From Nocardia pseudovaccinii NBRC 100343 (GTDB lineage: Bacteria; Actinomycetota; Actinomycetes; Mycobacteriales; Mycobacteriaceae): 39,635 nucleotides of DNA. This document shows, piece by piece, positions 6,701 through 15,304 of this stretch. The translations under genes and the position numbers were made by a program. The DNA lies in the NCBI RefSeq assembly GCF_001613225.1, contig NZ_BDBY01000177.1:1-39635 (forward strand). Direction: 5' to 3'. Each line of letters opens with the position of its first letter. Position 1 is the stretch's first letter. The notes beneath the pieces are model-generated. The model saw only the letters and a program-made list of their open reading frames with translations, did no database searches and had not been told where the DNA came from.

Positions 6701-8032
6701 TTGTCCGACATCGCCAATCCATCGATCGCCACCTCCTCCTTCACTCGGCAGAGCCGGATAGTAATCGCGCTGTGTTTCCTCGTGCTGGTGCTCGAGAACT
6801 ACGACCTGTCCATGTTCGGCGGCATCGTTCCGGCGCTTCTGGACTACGAGCCGTGGGCGCTTACTCCGAACGAGGTGTCCAGCATGGCCTCGCTCGGAGT
6901 TGCTGGCATGCTGGTCGGGGCGTTGAGCACCGCTGCGCTGGCGGACCGATTCGGTCGCCGCAAGATCCTGATCGGTGCAATCGCAACATTTAGCGTTGCC
7001 ATCGGTCTCTCGGCAGCAGCCTCGACACTGGAGCTGTTCGGGCTCATGAGATTCGCGGTCGGCATCGGTGCCGGTGCACTGACACCGACCGCCACCACGA
7101 TGTTGGTCGAGATCGCGCCACCTGGACGTCGCAACCTGGCAACAGCGTTGGGCTTCGCGGGCCTCGGCGTCGGAGGCATCACCGCCGGGCTGTTGGCCGC
7201 GTGGCTGGTGCCTCACTTCGGATTCCGGAGCATGTGTGTCACCGGTTTTCTGCCGGCGTTGGTGGTGCTCCCGCTGGCGCTACGTTTCCTTCCTGAGTCC
7301 CCCGCTTTCGCAGCGCCCCACAGTGAGCCCCTTGCACCTGGAGTGATTGCGCCAGAAACTGTTTCGTCCCTCGCGGCTTCGCTCGGCGCGCGGATACGCG
7401 CAGTATTCGGTGCCGGCAGAGCTGCTGGGACGGTGCTCTTTTGGATGACCACCTTCTGCTGCATGCTGGTGGGGTTCGGGGCGAGCACATGGCTACCGGC
7501 ACTCTTGCATTCGGCCGCGTATGGCATCGGCTCGTCCCTGTTGGTGCTGTCGGCTTTGAATATCGGAACCGTGGCCGGACCGCTGGCACTATCGCCGTTG
7601 GCGGACCGGTTCGGACCGAAGCCTGTGGTAGCGGGCGCATTCTGTGCCGCCGCGCTTGCCGTCTTCGCACTATGTGCGCAGCCGCCGATCGCCGTGGTCT
7701 ACGTACTGGCGGGCTTGATCGGAGTTGGTAGTACCGGCAACCAGACCATGATCAACAGCTATGTCGGCTTCTACTATCCCGCACCGGTGCGGGCCACCGG
7801 TCTCGGGCTGTCGATGGGCATCGGTCGCTTCGGCGGCGTGGTGGGACCCCTGTATCTGAGTATGCTGATCACCGCGGGCCTCGGTTTCAACGGAAAGTTC
7901 CTCGCTCTCGCTGCCCCAACCCTCTTCGCCGTCGTATTGGTTGCACTCATTCCCGCTCAACCGAATCAGAAAAGCACTTCATCGTCTGCACCGCGACCCA
8001 CAGCAACAGATTCGTTCGATCAGAAGGCGTAA
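6701..8032 (+). CDS. MFS aromatic acid:H+ symporter (AAHS family)
   Basis: About 443 residues from TTG 6701 and twelve hydrophobic segments. The first membrane segment contains ENYDLSMFGGIVPAL, with the acidic residue used by PcaK/BenK-type carriers. The loop 2-3 motif is ADRFGRRK, with a degenerate repeat ADRFGPK in the second half, and FLPESPAF lies in the central loop. The frame is open back to 6368, but the upstream part is hydrophilic, rich in Arg/Ser and overlaps the previous gene, so the later start is preferred; the exact codon is uncertain. It ends the plus-strand operon and presumably imports its substrate. Its 3' end overlaps the convergent DoxX-like gene by 13 bases. Confidence 0.9.
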   Translation: MSDIANPSIATSSFTRQSRIVIALCFLVLVLENYDLSMFGGIVPALLDYEPWALTPNEVSSMASLGVAGMLVGALSTAALADRFGRRKILIGAIATFSVAIGLSAAASTLELFGLMRFAVGIGAGALTPTATTMLVEIAPPGRRNLATALGFAGLGVGGITAGLLAAWLVPHFGFRSMCVTGFLPALVVLPLALRFLPESPAFAAPHSEPLAPGVIAPETVSSLAASLGARIRAVFGAGRAAGTVLFWMTTFCCMLVGFGASTWLPALLHSAAYGIGSSLLVLSALNIGTVAGPLALSPLADRFGPKPVVAGAFCAAALAVFALCAQPPIAVVYVLAGLIGVGSTGNQTMINSYVGFYYPAPVRATGLGLSMGIGRFGGVVGPLYLSMLITAGLGFNGKFLALAAPTLFAVVLVALIPAQPNQKSTSSSAPRPTATDSFDQKA

Positions 8033-8397
8033 GGGCCGAAACGACCCCATGCTACGACTGCTGCCAGTATCAGCAAGACCAGATTCAGCGTGATCATCTT
8101 CAGGTCGTCGTGTCGGCGACGGTGGACGATTGCGGCACCTGCCATCATGATGGCAAGTCCCAGTGCCGCGAGCGGAACGAGAATCGGTGCGGTATCGAGT
8201 ATCGCGGGCACAAGCAGGCCGACTGCACCGGCAAGCTGAAGTATGCCCAGGATCTTGATCATGCCAGGCGAGAAGTCCTCGGCCCAGCCCATTCCCGAAG
8301 AAGCGAGCTTGTCCTTGGACTGAACGAGCTTCGCCAGACCGCTACCAAGGAACACTGCCGCAAGCAGGCTGGCAATCACCCAAAGAACGATATTCAT
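8020..8397 (-). CDS. DoxX-like small membrane protein
   Basis: 125 residues with four hydrophobic segments. It opens MNIVLWVIASLLAAVFLGSG followed by LAKL, the usual DoxX-type start (GxxKL after the first helix), and later has KILGILQLAGAVGLL. AGAGGAG stands five bases before the ATG. It is the last gene of the gentisate operon, 18 bases after the isomerase gene. Proteins of this type are found in many catabolic and stress operons, where they may act in membrane redox or quinone chemistry; no specific role can be assigned here. Confidence 0.8.
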   Translation of the reverse strand: MNIVLWVIASLLAAVFLGSGLAKLVQSKDKLASSGMGWAEDFSPGMIKILGILQLAGAVGLLVPAILDTAPILVPLAALGLAIMMAGAAIVHRRRHDDLKMITLNLVLLILAAVVAWGRFGPYAF

Positions 8398-8415
8398 ATG
8401 AACTCCTCTCAGACG

Positions 8416-9132
8416 TCACAGCCACGGCGGTGGCGTTACCGAGCCTTCGACGTCGACGCCCACGGCTCCACGGCCGGTGGCCCAACGTGTCACAGCGGCC
8501 GCGGATCCCGAGACTCGCGTTGTAATCGGCTCGGATTCCCTGACTTCGACCGGTGGCCGCCCGTCGACGCAGAGGAATAAGCCCGCACCACGATCGCGGG
8601 CTCGCCACAAGTTCACGACATCGGTGAGCAGGCCGTCGAGGACGACGTCGGGGAAGTCGCCGAAACGCCCGCCGTTACCGAGGTCTACGGCGTGGATCCA
8701 AACTTCACGAGTGCGCATCCAGGCCGTCTCGGACGCGGGAACTGTTCGGCCCTGCGCAGTCCGCACGAGTGCATCCCATGCGCTCGGGGGAATATTTCGC
8801 CATCGCTCGCTGAGGCGAGCTGCTGTGTGAGTGACGAGGTTTCGGATCGCTGCCGGCGGCAGAGTGGCACCCTCCTCGATTTCTTGACTGCGTTGCTCCG
8901 GCGAGTCGTACATCGGCGTCTCGACTCCGCTCGCCGCCCAGTCCAACAGTCGACACAGTGCCGCTGCGTTATAGCCGACGTGCGCTGCGAGATGGCGCCG
9001 GGTCCAACCCGGCAACAGTGTTTCGCCATCCAACTCGTCGTCGGTGAGTTCAGCCAGGCGTCGCGCGAAGTAAGCCGTGCCGCGGTGGGCGATCAGTAGC
9101 CGATCGGGCAACGGCAGTGCGGCGAAATCCAT
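8416..9132 (-). CDS. Mycothiol-dependent maleylpyruvate isomerase
   Basis: 238 residues, full length for the family. It converts maleylpyruvate to fumarylpyruvate using mycothiol. Zinc-binding residues agree with those recalled for the Corynebacterium glutamicum enzyme, shifted by one: His51 (RRHLAAH), Glu143 and His147 in REVWIHAVDLG. The N-terminal four-helix bundle has PGWTRRHLAAHVGYNA, and a C-terminal domain follows from about residue 165. It lies between fumarylpyruvate hydrolase (11-base gap) and the DoxX-like gene, in the order expected of the lower gentisate pathway. Confidence 0.93.
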   Translation of the reverse strand: MDFAALPLPDRLLIAHRGTAYFARRLAELTDDELDGETLLPGWTRRHLAAHVGYNAAALCRLLDWAASGVETPMYDSPEQRSQEIEEGATLPPAAIRNLVTHTAARLSERWRNIPPSAWDALVRTAQGRTVPASETAWMRTREVWIHAVDLGNGGRFGDFPDVVLDGLLTDVVNLWRARDRGAGLFLCVDGRPPVEVRESEPITTRVSGSAAAVTRWATGRGAVGVDVEGSVTPPPWL

Positions 9133-9143
9133 TCTCTACGGCC

Positions 9144-9977
9144 TCACTTGACGATGGTCTTGTTCCGGACGAACCCGATGCCCTCGATGCTGACTTCGAT
9201 CGTCTGGCCGTCCTGGATGTAGCGGGCAGGCTTGCGGGCATGCCCGACTCCACCGGTGGTACCGGTGCAGATCACATCGCCCGGCTGCAGCGTCACGATT
9301 TGGGATACGTAATGGACGAGCTGAACAGGCCCGAATACGAGATCGTCGGTAGTAGCCGACTGCATCAACTCGCCGTCCAACCGCGCCTCGATTCTGGTTC
9401 CGGGCACGTAGTCGGTGTCGAGGATCGGCCCGAACCCGGTTGCCTTCTCGAACCATTTGCCTTGGTCCCATTGCATCGACCGGTACTGGTAGTCGCGCAT
9501 GGTGTAGTCATTGACGACCGAATAACCCGCGATGCAATCTGCTGCCTCGGCCTCGGTGACCTGCCGAGCACGCTTGCCGACGATCACGGCCAGCTCCGCC
9601 TCCCAGTCCAAGGCGTCCGCGGCATAGGCTGGAATGACCACGTCGTCGTACGGTCCCGTCAGCGACTCGGCGAACTTCGCGAACAAGGTTGGGTATTCGG
9701 GTTTGTCCCTGTTCATTTCCGCGATGTGAGAGGCGTAGTTGAGGCCGACGCAGATGACCTTGCTCGGCTTGGGGACCACCGGTGCGTAGTCGACCATGGT
9801 GAGATCGATGGTTTGGCCAGTCGCGGACGAACCATCGGCGGCCGCCGCGATAGCCCTCCAGTCCGGGTCTGCGAGCAATGCCGACAGGTCGCTATAACCT
9901 GCGATGATCGTCGCCGCTCCGTCGTCGATACGCGCGGCGACCGTAGTTCCGTCCAGCCGTAAGGTTGCCAATTTCAT
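9144..9977 (-). CDS. Fumarylpyruvate hydrolase (FAH family)
   Basis: 277 residues. It splits fumarylpyruvate into fumarate and pyruvate, the last step of the gentisate route. The FAH fold is shown by KVICVGLNYASHIAE (catalytic His), LDWEAELAVIVGKRAR (metal-binding acids), YSVVNDYTMRDYQ and LQPGDVICTGTTGGVG. The assignment to fumarylpyruvate rather than fumarylacetoacetate rests on context: gentisate dioxygenase starts the operon and maleylpyruvate isomerase follows. It lies six bases after the dioxygenase stop. A second, divergent FAH-family gene is at 21051-21872. Confidence 0.92.
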   Translation of the reverse strand: MKLATLRLDGTTVAARIDDGAATIIAGYSDLSALLADPDWRAIAAAADGSSATGQTIDLTMVDYAPVVPKPSKVICVGLNYASHIAEMNRDKPEYPTLFAKFAESLTGPYDDVVIPAYAADALDWEAELAVIVGKRARQVTEAEAADCIAGYSVVNDYTMRDYQYRSMQWDQGKWFEKATGFGPILDTDYVPGTRIEARLDGELMQSATTDDLVFGPVQLVHYVSQIVTLQPGDVICTGTTGGVGHARKPARYIQDGQTIEVSIEGIGFVRNKTIVK

Positions 9978-9983
9978 AGGTGG

Positions 9984-11066
9984 TCATGCTCCTTCGACGA
10001 CAAGCGAACGGGCGAGATGCAGGCGCTCCATGATGGGAGCGTCCGAGAACACGAAAAGGTCCAGGGAAGACTGGGATTCGATCGACAACGGCGTCCAGGA
10101 GGGCACCGTGAACAGATCCCCCTTGTGAACCGTATGCACGTCGTCTCCGAGATGGATGCGTCCAGCGCCTTCGAAAACTTGGTAAATGGCCGAGCCGACA
10201 TCGCGACGAGTCCTCGTCCGAGTCCCTTCGCGCAACCGGTGGAACTCCGCGCGGATGGTCGGCATCACGTCGCCGCCAGTTGTTGGGTTGCTGTAACGGA
10301 CCGCGGCGTGGCCCGGCTCGATGGTCGCCGGATATCCCTCGTCTTCGAGCGCAAGCTGCTCGGCGAGAGCCCGGTCGGTGTGCTCCCATCGGTACGCGGC
10401 GATCGGCGAGCTGGCGCTCGCGTCCAATCCCACCAGCGGACGCAAACCCGGATGCACCCACAGCCGCTCCGAGCGGGAAATATCCGGTGTGGAGTCGTCG
10501 GTGACCGCGTCCGAACCGAATTCGAAGAAACCGGTATCGATATGGTGGGCGAACGGGATGTCGAGTCCGTCGAGCCAGGCCATCGGCTGATTGGTCTCAT
10601 TGTGGTGGCCGTGGAAGTGCCAGCCCGGAGTGAGCAGGAAGTCGCCGCGGCGCATCGCGACGGGATCTCCGTTGACGACCGTCCATACGCCCTCGCCCTC
10701 GACAACGAACCTGAATGCGTTCTGGCTGTGGCGATGTTCGGGTGCGACTTCTTTGGGCCCCAGGTATTGGATGGCCGCCCATAGCGTCGGCGTCGCATAT
10801 GGGAGGCCGCCCAGACCGGGATTGGCCAACGCGATCGCCCGCCGCTCTCCACCGCGACCGACAGGCACTAGATCACCGGCGCGGGCCGCCAGCGGGTAAA
10901 GTCTCGACCAGCGCCAGACGAAGGGCATCGCCTTCGAGGTCGGCGTCATCGGCATCAGGTCGCCGAGTTGGGTCCAGAGCGGGTTGAGGTGTTCCTCCGT
11001 GAAGTCCAGATAGAGCCGTTCGAGTTCCAAATCCTTCCAGTCCGAGGACTGCTCGGGCGAGGTCAT
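9984..11066 (-). CDS. Gentisate 1,2-dioxygenase (bicupin)
   Basis: 360 residues. It opens the ring of gentisate to maleylpyruvate with Fe(II). The first cupin has PEHRHSQNAFRFVVEGEG (two His iron ligands) and the second ligand motif WHFHGHHNE; a second cupin with EGAGRIHLGD follows. ATG 11066 is preferred because AAGGAG lies ten bases before it; ATG 11087 in frame is an alternative. It is the first gene of the gentisate operon and is fed by the 3-hydroxybenzoate 6-hydroxylase encoded divergently at 12045. A 20-bp dyad (11141-11160) lies about 75 bases upstream. Confidence 0.93.
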   Translation of the reverse strand: MTSPEQSSDWKDLELERLYLDFTEEHLNPLWTQLGDLMPMTPTSKAMPFVWRWSRLYPLAARAGDLVPVGRGGERRAIALANPGLGGLPYATPTLWAAIQYLGPKEVAPEHRHSQNAFRFVVEGEGVWTVVNGDPVAMRRGDFLLTPGWHFHGHHNETNQPMAWLDGLDIPFAHHIDTGFFEFGSDAVTDDSTPDISRSERLWVHPGLRPLVGLDASASSPIAAYRWEHTDRALAEQLALEDEGYPATIEPGHAAVRYSNPTTGGDVMPTIRAEFHRLREGTRTRTRRDVGSAIYQVFEGAGRIHLGDDVHTVHKGDLFTVPSWTPLSIESQSSLDLFVFSDAPIMERLHLARSLVVEGA

Positions 11067-11140
11067 ATCTGCAGAACTCCTTGCCATCAAGCGGCAGTGG
11101 CCGCGCAATACCCCCTCGCGGTCACGCTATCTGTGGCAGC

Positions 11141-11160
11141 AATGCACCCGGCAGTGCATT
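11141..11160. promoter_or_regulatory. Inverted repeat AATGCAC-N6-GTGCATT between IclR gene and gentisate dioxygenase gene
   Basis: Perfect 7-6-7 dyad, 20 bases after the IclR stop and about 75 bases before the dioxygenase start. No T-run follows on either strand, so an operator is more likely than a terminator. Its TGCAT core is also present in the dyad at 11991-12020. Confidence 0.45.
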
Positions 11161-11179
11161 CTGTTCTCCAGAAAAGTCC

Positions 11180-11971
11180 TCAGATTTCGATGTCGGCGAC
11201 GTCGGCTTCGATACTCCGGACCGTGCTTTGCATCTGCGCGATGAGGGGTCCGCGCAACCGCTGTTGGTAACGCATCACCGGAATGGCGACGGAGATGGCG
11301 CCGAGCGGGTCACTCGCATGGTTGCGAACAGTCATCCCGAAGGCGGCGATGCCGGCCTCGGTCTGCTGCAGGTTGATTGCGAATCCCGCCGTCCGGCAGC
11401 CTGCCAAATCGCGGGTGAAGGCTTCGAACTGCTCCGCCGACATTGTCCGGTCCCCGGGCACGGAGTCGGTCTCGCTCCAGTCGGCAGGCCGCAGATACAG
11501 CTGGGCAAGCACGTCTTTGCGCAGCTCTGCGAGCAGGATTTTGCCCCCGGCCGTGCGCTCGGCATCCAGGACTTGCCCTTGCCGATCACCGACGCGCAAC
11601 ATCTCGCTCGACTCGCAGGACAGCAGGAATCGCACCTGCGTACCTACCCGAATCACCAGGTTCACCGTTTCCCCGCAGCGGCTCGCGAGCGCTTCCATAT
11701 GCGGCCGCGAGCGTTCGGTGAACTCCCGTGTCCAGCCTCGTCGCGCCGGCCCCGCGCCCATGGCCGGCCCAGGGTGGTAGCGGCGGTTCTCGTCCTGTAC
11801 AGCGAACCCTCGGTACAACAGCATGGCGAACAGGCGATGCGCGGTCGATGGCGCGACGCCCAGTTCGGTGGCCGCCTCGCTCAATCGCACGGCACCCACG
11901 TCGCGCAGCAACTGCACGAGTCGCAAAGCATTGTCGACAGACTCCAGCATGTAGGCCGGCTTTTCGATCAT
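11180..11971 (-). CDS. IclR-family regulator of the gentisate/3-hydroxybenzoate genes
   Basis: About 263 residues. N-terminal HTH with YMLESVDNALRLVQLL and ELGVAPSTAHRLFAML; the C-terminal ligand domain has TAGGKILLAEL and GFAINLQQTEAGIAAFG. ATG 11971 (MIEKPAYML) matches the usual IclR start; ATG 11995 would place the start inside a 30-bp dyad. It lies between the gentisate operon downstream on the same strand and the divergent 3-hydroxybenzoate 6-hydroxylase. This suggests control of both sets, probably as activator or repressor responding to 3-hydroxybenzoate or gentisate; that is inference from position. Confidence 0.9.
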   Translation of the reverse strand: MIEKPAYMLESVDNALRLVQLLRDVGAVRLSEAATELGVAPSTAHRLFAMLLYRGFAVQDENRRYHPGPAMGAGPARRGWTREFTERSRPHMEALASRCGETVNLVIRVGTQVRFLLSCESSEMLRVGDRQGQVLDAERTAGGKILLAELRKDVLAQLYLRPADWSETDSVPGDRTMSAEQFEAFTRDLAGCRTAGFAINLQQTEAGIAAFGMTVRNHASDPLGAISVAIPVMRYQQRLRGPLIAQMQSTVRSIEADVADIEI

Positions 11972-11990
11972 CGGTCGATGACCCTGTTTC

Positions 11991-12020
11991 TGCATACTGG
12001 AATTGTATTGTCCATATGCA
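11991..12020. promoter_or_regulatory. Dyad TGCATA...TATGCA in divergent IclR/hydroxylase promoter
   Basis: Outer arms TGCATA (11991-11996) and TATGCA (12015-12020) are perfect. Inside them TGGA and TCCA pair with a one-base offset around an AT-rich centre (ATTGTATTG). It lies 19 bases before IclR ATG 11971 and 24 before the hydroxylase GTG 12045, a typical IclR operator site. Confidence 0.5.
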
Positions 12021-12044
12021 ACCACACCGGCAACGGTTGTGGAT

Positions 12045-13247
12045 GTGGACAGGACTGATCTAAGCAACGCGAAAATCGTGGTCGTCGGCGGCGGCATCGG
12101 AGGCATCGCGGCGGCGCTCGCGCTGGCGACCAAGGGCGCCGAGGTAACGGTCCTCGAACAGGCTCCGGAATTCGGCGAGGTCGGTGCCGGGTTGCAGATC
12201 GGCCCACACGGTTCGCGAATTCTGTCGAAATGGGGGCTGCTCGAGCCCGCCCTGGCGATGGGCGTACTGCCGAAGAACCTGGTCTTCCGCGACGCCCTCA
12301 CCGCGGAAGTGCTCACGACCGTCGATCTCGGCGAGGAATTCCGAAACCATTACGGTGGACCGTATTTCGTCATCCATCGCAGCGACTTGCATCGTCTGCT
12401 CGTCGATGCCGCTCGGACCGCCGGCGCGGAGCTCTTCACCGGAGTGACCGTGCGGTCCGTGGTTACCGACGGTGACCGCGCAATCGTCACCAGCGCGGAC
12501 GGACGAACCTGGCAGTCCGAAATCGTCCTCGGCATGGACGGACTGAAATCCACACTGCGTCACAATATTTCCGACGATGACCCAGTTCCTTCGGGCTATG
12601 TCGCCTATCGTGGCACCTTCCCTGTCGAGCAGTTGGATCTGTCCTACGACCCCGACGATGTCGTCGGATATATCGGGCCCGGATGTCACTTCATCCAGTA
12701 CCCGTTGCGCGGTGGCACCATGCTGAACCAGGTAGCCGTCTTCCGGTCCCCCGCGTTCGAACGCGGCGAGGCGGAATGGGGCGGCCCGGACGAACTCGCG
12801 AACGCCTACTCCAACTGCCACCGCAACGTCCAAGACGGCCTCAAGCACCTATGGACCGACCGCTGGTGGCCGATGTCCGACCGCGAACCGATCGACAGTT
12901 GGGTCGATGGGCGACTCATCCTGCTAGGCGACGCGGCGCACCCACCGCTGCAATACCTTGCCTCCGGCGCGGTCATGGCCATCGAGGATGCCGATTACGT
13001 CGCCGAATATGCCGCCCGTCGGTATCCGGATCTCGGCAACGAGGGCTGGCCCGTCATCCTGGCCGAGGTCAACAAGCACCGCGCTCCCCGATGCAATCGC
13101 ATTCTGACCACCGGGCGGATGTGGGGTGAGCTCTGGCACTTCGATGGAACGGCGCGCCTGGTCCGCAATGAGCTCTTCCAGACCAGGGATACCACCAGCT
13201 ACAAGTACACCGACTGGCTCTGGGCCTACTCCCCTACTTATGCCTGA
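12045..13247 (+). CDS. 3-Hydroxybenzoate 6-hydroxylase (FAD monooxygenase)
   Basis: 400 residues. It hydroxylates 3-hydroxybenzoate to gentisate with NADH, O2 and FAD. Motifs: [18 protein letters not shown] (FAD), [11 protein letters not shown] (DG motif) and [19 protein letters not shown] (GD motif). Long stretches, including [20 protein letters not shown] and [11 protein letters not shown], agree with what I recall of the Rhodococcus jostii enzyme. GTG 12045 aligns with that protein's start; GTG 12039 and TTG 12003 are also in frame, and no strong SD is seen. It is the first gene of a plus-strand operon, divergent from an IclR gene, and it supplies the gentisate operon at 8020-11066. Confidence 0.95.
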   Translation: MDRTDLSNAKIVVVGGGIGGIAAALALATKGAEVTVLEQAPEFGEVGAGLQIGPHGSRILSKWGLLEPALAMGVLPKNLVFRDALTAEVLTTVDLGEEFRNHYGGPYFVIHRSDLHRLLVDAARTAGAELFTGVTVRSVVTDGDRAIVTSADGRTWQSEIVLGMDGLKSTLRHNISDDDPVPSGYVAYRGTFPVEQLDLSYDPDDVVGYIGPGCHFIQYPLRGGTMLNQVAVFRSPAFERGEAEWGGPDELANAYSNCHRNVQDGLKHLWTDRWWPMSDREPIDSWVDGRLILLGDAAHPPLQYLASGAVMAIEDADYVAEYAARRYPDLGNEGWPVILAEVNKHRAPRCNRILTTGRMWGELWHFDGTARLVRNELFQTRDTTSYKYTDWLWAYSPTYA

Positions 13248-13292
13248 CCTCGCGCGATACGCCGCGCTTCCCGCATACCGGAGCCTGCGACG

Positions 13293-15269
13293 ATGAACAC
13301 ACCGAACGCCATTGAATCCACACGCCCCCAATGGGTCCCGACACCACAGGATATCTCCGAAGCGCTACTTACCGACTTCGCGAAGTTCGTGACGGCGCGT
13401 TCGGGCATCGAATTTTCCGACTACCACGCGTTGTGGCGATGGTCGGTCGATGACGTTGCCGGGTTCTGGGAAGCGGTGTGGCGGTACTTCGAGCTCGGAC
13501 CCACACCCGAATCCGTACTTGCGACAACAGGAATGCCTGGCGCGCAATGGTTTCCGAACACCGAACTGAACTATGTCGATCAGGTGCTGTGGCAAGCGCG
13601 AGCCGACCGGCCAGCGATCGTGGCGGTCGACGAGACCGGTGCTACCGCGACCTTGTCCTGGGATGAAATGCTCGACAGGGCAGGGGCATTCGCGAGGACG
13701 CTGCGGTCACTGGGAGTCCATGCCGGGGATCGTGTTGTCGGCTATCTGCCGAACATCCCCGAGGCGGTGATCGCCTTCCTGGCGACCGCCAGCATCGGCG
13801 CGGTCTGGAGTGCCTGCGGACAGGACTATTCGGCGAAGGCGGCGTTGGACCGGTTGGGTCAGCTCCGACCTGTGGTACTGGTGACGGCCGGTGGATACCG
13901 ATATGGCGGCAGGCCACACGACAGGACTCGTGAGATCGGTGAACTGCGCGCCGGTTTGCCGGATCTGCGCGCGACCATCGCGGTCTCATCGCTCGGAACC
14001 GTGGTTCCGGATGCCCTTGACTGGCATGAGGCCACAAGAGACGGCGGCCGACTCGAAACCACACAAGTCCCGTTCGATCATCCTCTGTGGATCTTGTACT
14101 CCTCCGGTACGACCGGGCTGCCGAAAGGCATCGTGCACGGCCACGGGGGTGTGCTCCTCGAGCATCTGAAAGCGATTGCCCTGCAGTCGGATATCGGGCC
14201 CGAAGATACCTTCTTCTGGTACACCAGCCCGAGCTGGATGATGTGGAACTTCCAGGTCGCGGGCCTGCTCGTGGGCGCCACCATCGTCTGCTACGCGGGC
14301 AGCCCCGCCTACCCGATGCCCGATGCGTTGTGGGAGATCGCAGCTCGCACGCGTGCAACCGTTCTCGGAACCAGTCCGGGGTACGTACTCGGCTGTATGA
14401 AGGCCGGAGTGGTTCCTGGCGAAGACCATGATTTGTCGGCATTGCGATCGGTGGGCATCACCGGTGCTTCGCTACCGGCGTCGTCGTCGATCTGGTTGCG
14501 GGACCATGTCGGAGACCACGTGCAGATATCCTCGATCAGCGGTGGCACCGATGTGGTCTCGGCGTTCATCGGAGGCGTCCGCACGGTTCCGGTCTGGCCC
14601 GGTGAGTTGTCAGCGCCCTACCTGGGAGTGGCGCTGGATGCTTGGGACGAGCACGGATCTTCCGTCCGTGGTGATGTCGGCGAACTGGTTATCATGAAGC
14701 CGATGCCGTCCATGCCCGTGGCGTTCTGGAACGACCCTGACGGATCTCGCTATCGCAGCGCCTATTTCGAGATGTACGCCGGTGCATGGCGCCATGGCGA
14801 CTGGGTCACGATCACCGATCGCGGCAGCATCGTGGTGCACGGCCGCTCCGACTCCACTTTGAACCGCAACGGCATTCGCATGGGCAGTGCGGACTTCTAT
14901 CAGGTGGTCGAACGAATCCCTGAGATCAGCGAAGCCCTGGTCATCGGTGTCGAGCAACCCGACGGCAGGTATTGGATGCCGCTGTTCGTGGTGCCGGCCT
15001 CAGGCTGCGAATTCGGCCCCGATCTGATCGAGCGGATCAACGCCGAAATCCGCACCGAACTCTCACCTCGCCACATTCCGGACGAGATCATCGCCGCGCC
15101 TGGCGTTCCGCACACACGCACCGGCAAGAAGCTCGAAGTCCCCGTGAAGAAGCTCCTGCAAGGCGCTGATCCGGCTCGGGTGGTCGACCGTAGCGCGGTC
15201 GACAATCCGGCGCTGCTCGATTGGTATGCCGACTTCCTCACACGAGTCGGAGATCGGGCGCAGATCTGA
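13293..15269 (+). CDS. aacS: Acetoacetyl-CoA synthetase
   Basis: 658 residues, the usual length. It activates acetoacetate to acetoacetyl-CoA with ATP. The adenylation P-loop LYSSGTTGLPKGIVHGHGG, the GRSDSTLNRNGIRMGSADFY hinge region and the C-terminal TRTGKKLEVPVKKLL (catalytic Lys) are all present. The N-terminal region with FPNTELNYVDQVL is characteristic of acetoacetate-CoA ligases rather than acetyl-CoA synthetases. GGAG precedes the ATG. Within this island acetoacetate could come from an FAH-type hydrolase such as 21051-21872, but the gentisate route itself yields pyruvate and fumarate, so the link is not direct; a related 3-keto acid is another possible substrate. Confidence 0.9.
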   Translation: MNTPNAIESTRPQWVPTPQDISEALLTDFAKFVTARSGIEFSDYHALWRWSVDDVAGFWEAVWRYFELGPTPESVLATTGMPGAQWFPNTELNYVDQVLWQARADRPAIVAVDETGATATLSWDEMLDRAGAFARTLRSLGVHAGDRVVGYLPNIPEAVIAFLATASIGAVWSACGQDYSAKAALDRLGQLRPVVLVTAGGYRYGGRPHDRTREIGELRAGLPDLRATIAVSSLGTVVPDALDWHEATRDGGRLETTQVPFDHPLWILYSSGTTGLPKGIVHGHGGVLLEHLKAIALQSDIGPEDTFFWYTSPSWMMWNFQVAGLLVGATIVCYAGSPAYPMPDALWEIAARTRATVLGTSPGYVLGCMKAGVVPGEDHDLSALRSVGITGASLPASSSIWLRDHVGDHVQISSISGGTDVVSAFIGGVRTVPVWPGELSAPYLGVALDAWDEHGSSVRGDVGELVIMKPMPSMPVAFWNDPDGSRYRSAYFEMYAGAWRHGDWVTITDRGSIVVHGRSDSTLNRNGIRMGSADFYQVVERIPEISEALVIGVEQPDGRYWMPLFVVPASGCEFGPDLIERINAEIRTELSPRHIPDEIIAAPGVPHTRTGKKLEVPVKKLLQGADPARVVDRSAVDNPALLDWYADFLTRVGDRAQI

Positions 15270-15304
15270 TCTGGACCACCGGTGCAACAAAGGAACCGAG
15301 AATC

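Noticed and set aside
9117..9962. 281-codon plus-strand frame
   Set aside because: Antisense to fumarylpyruvate hydrolase; composition mirrors that gene and shows no domain.
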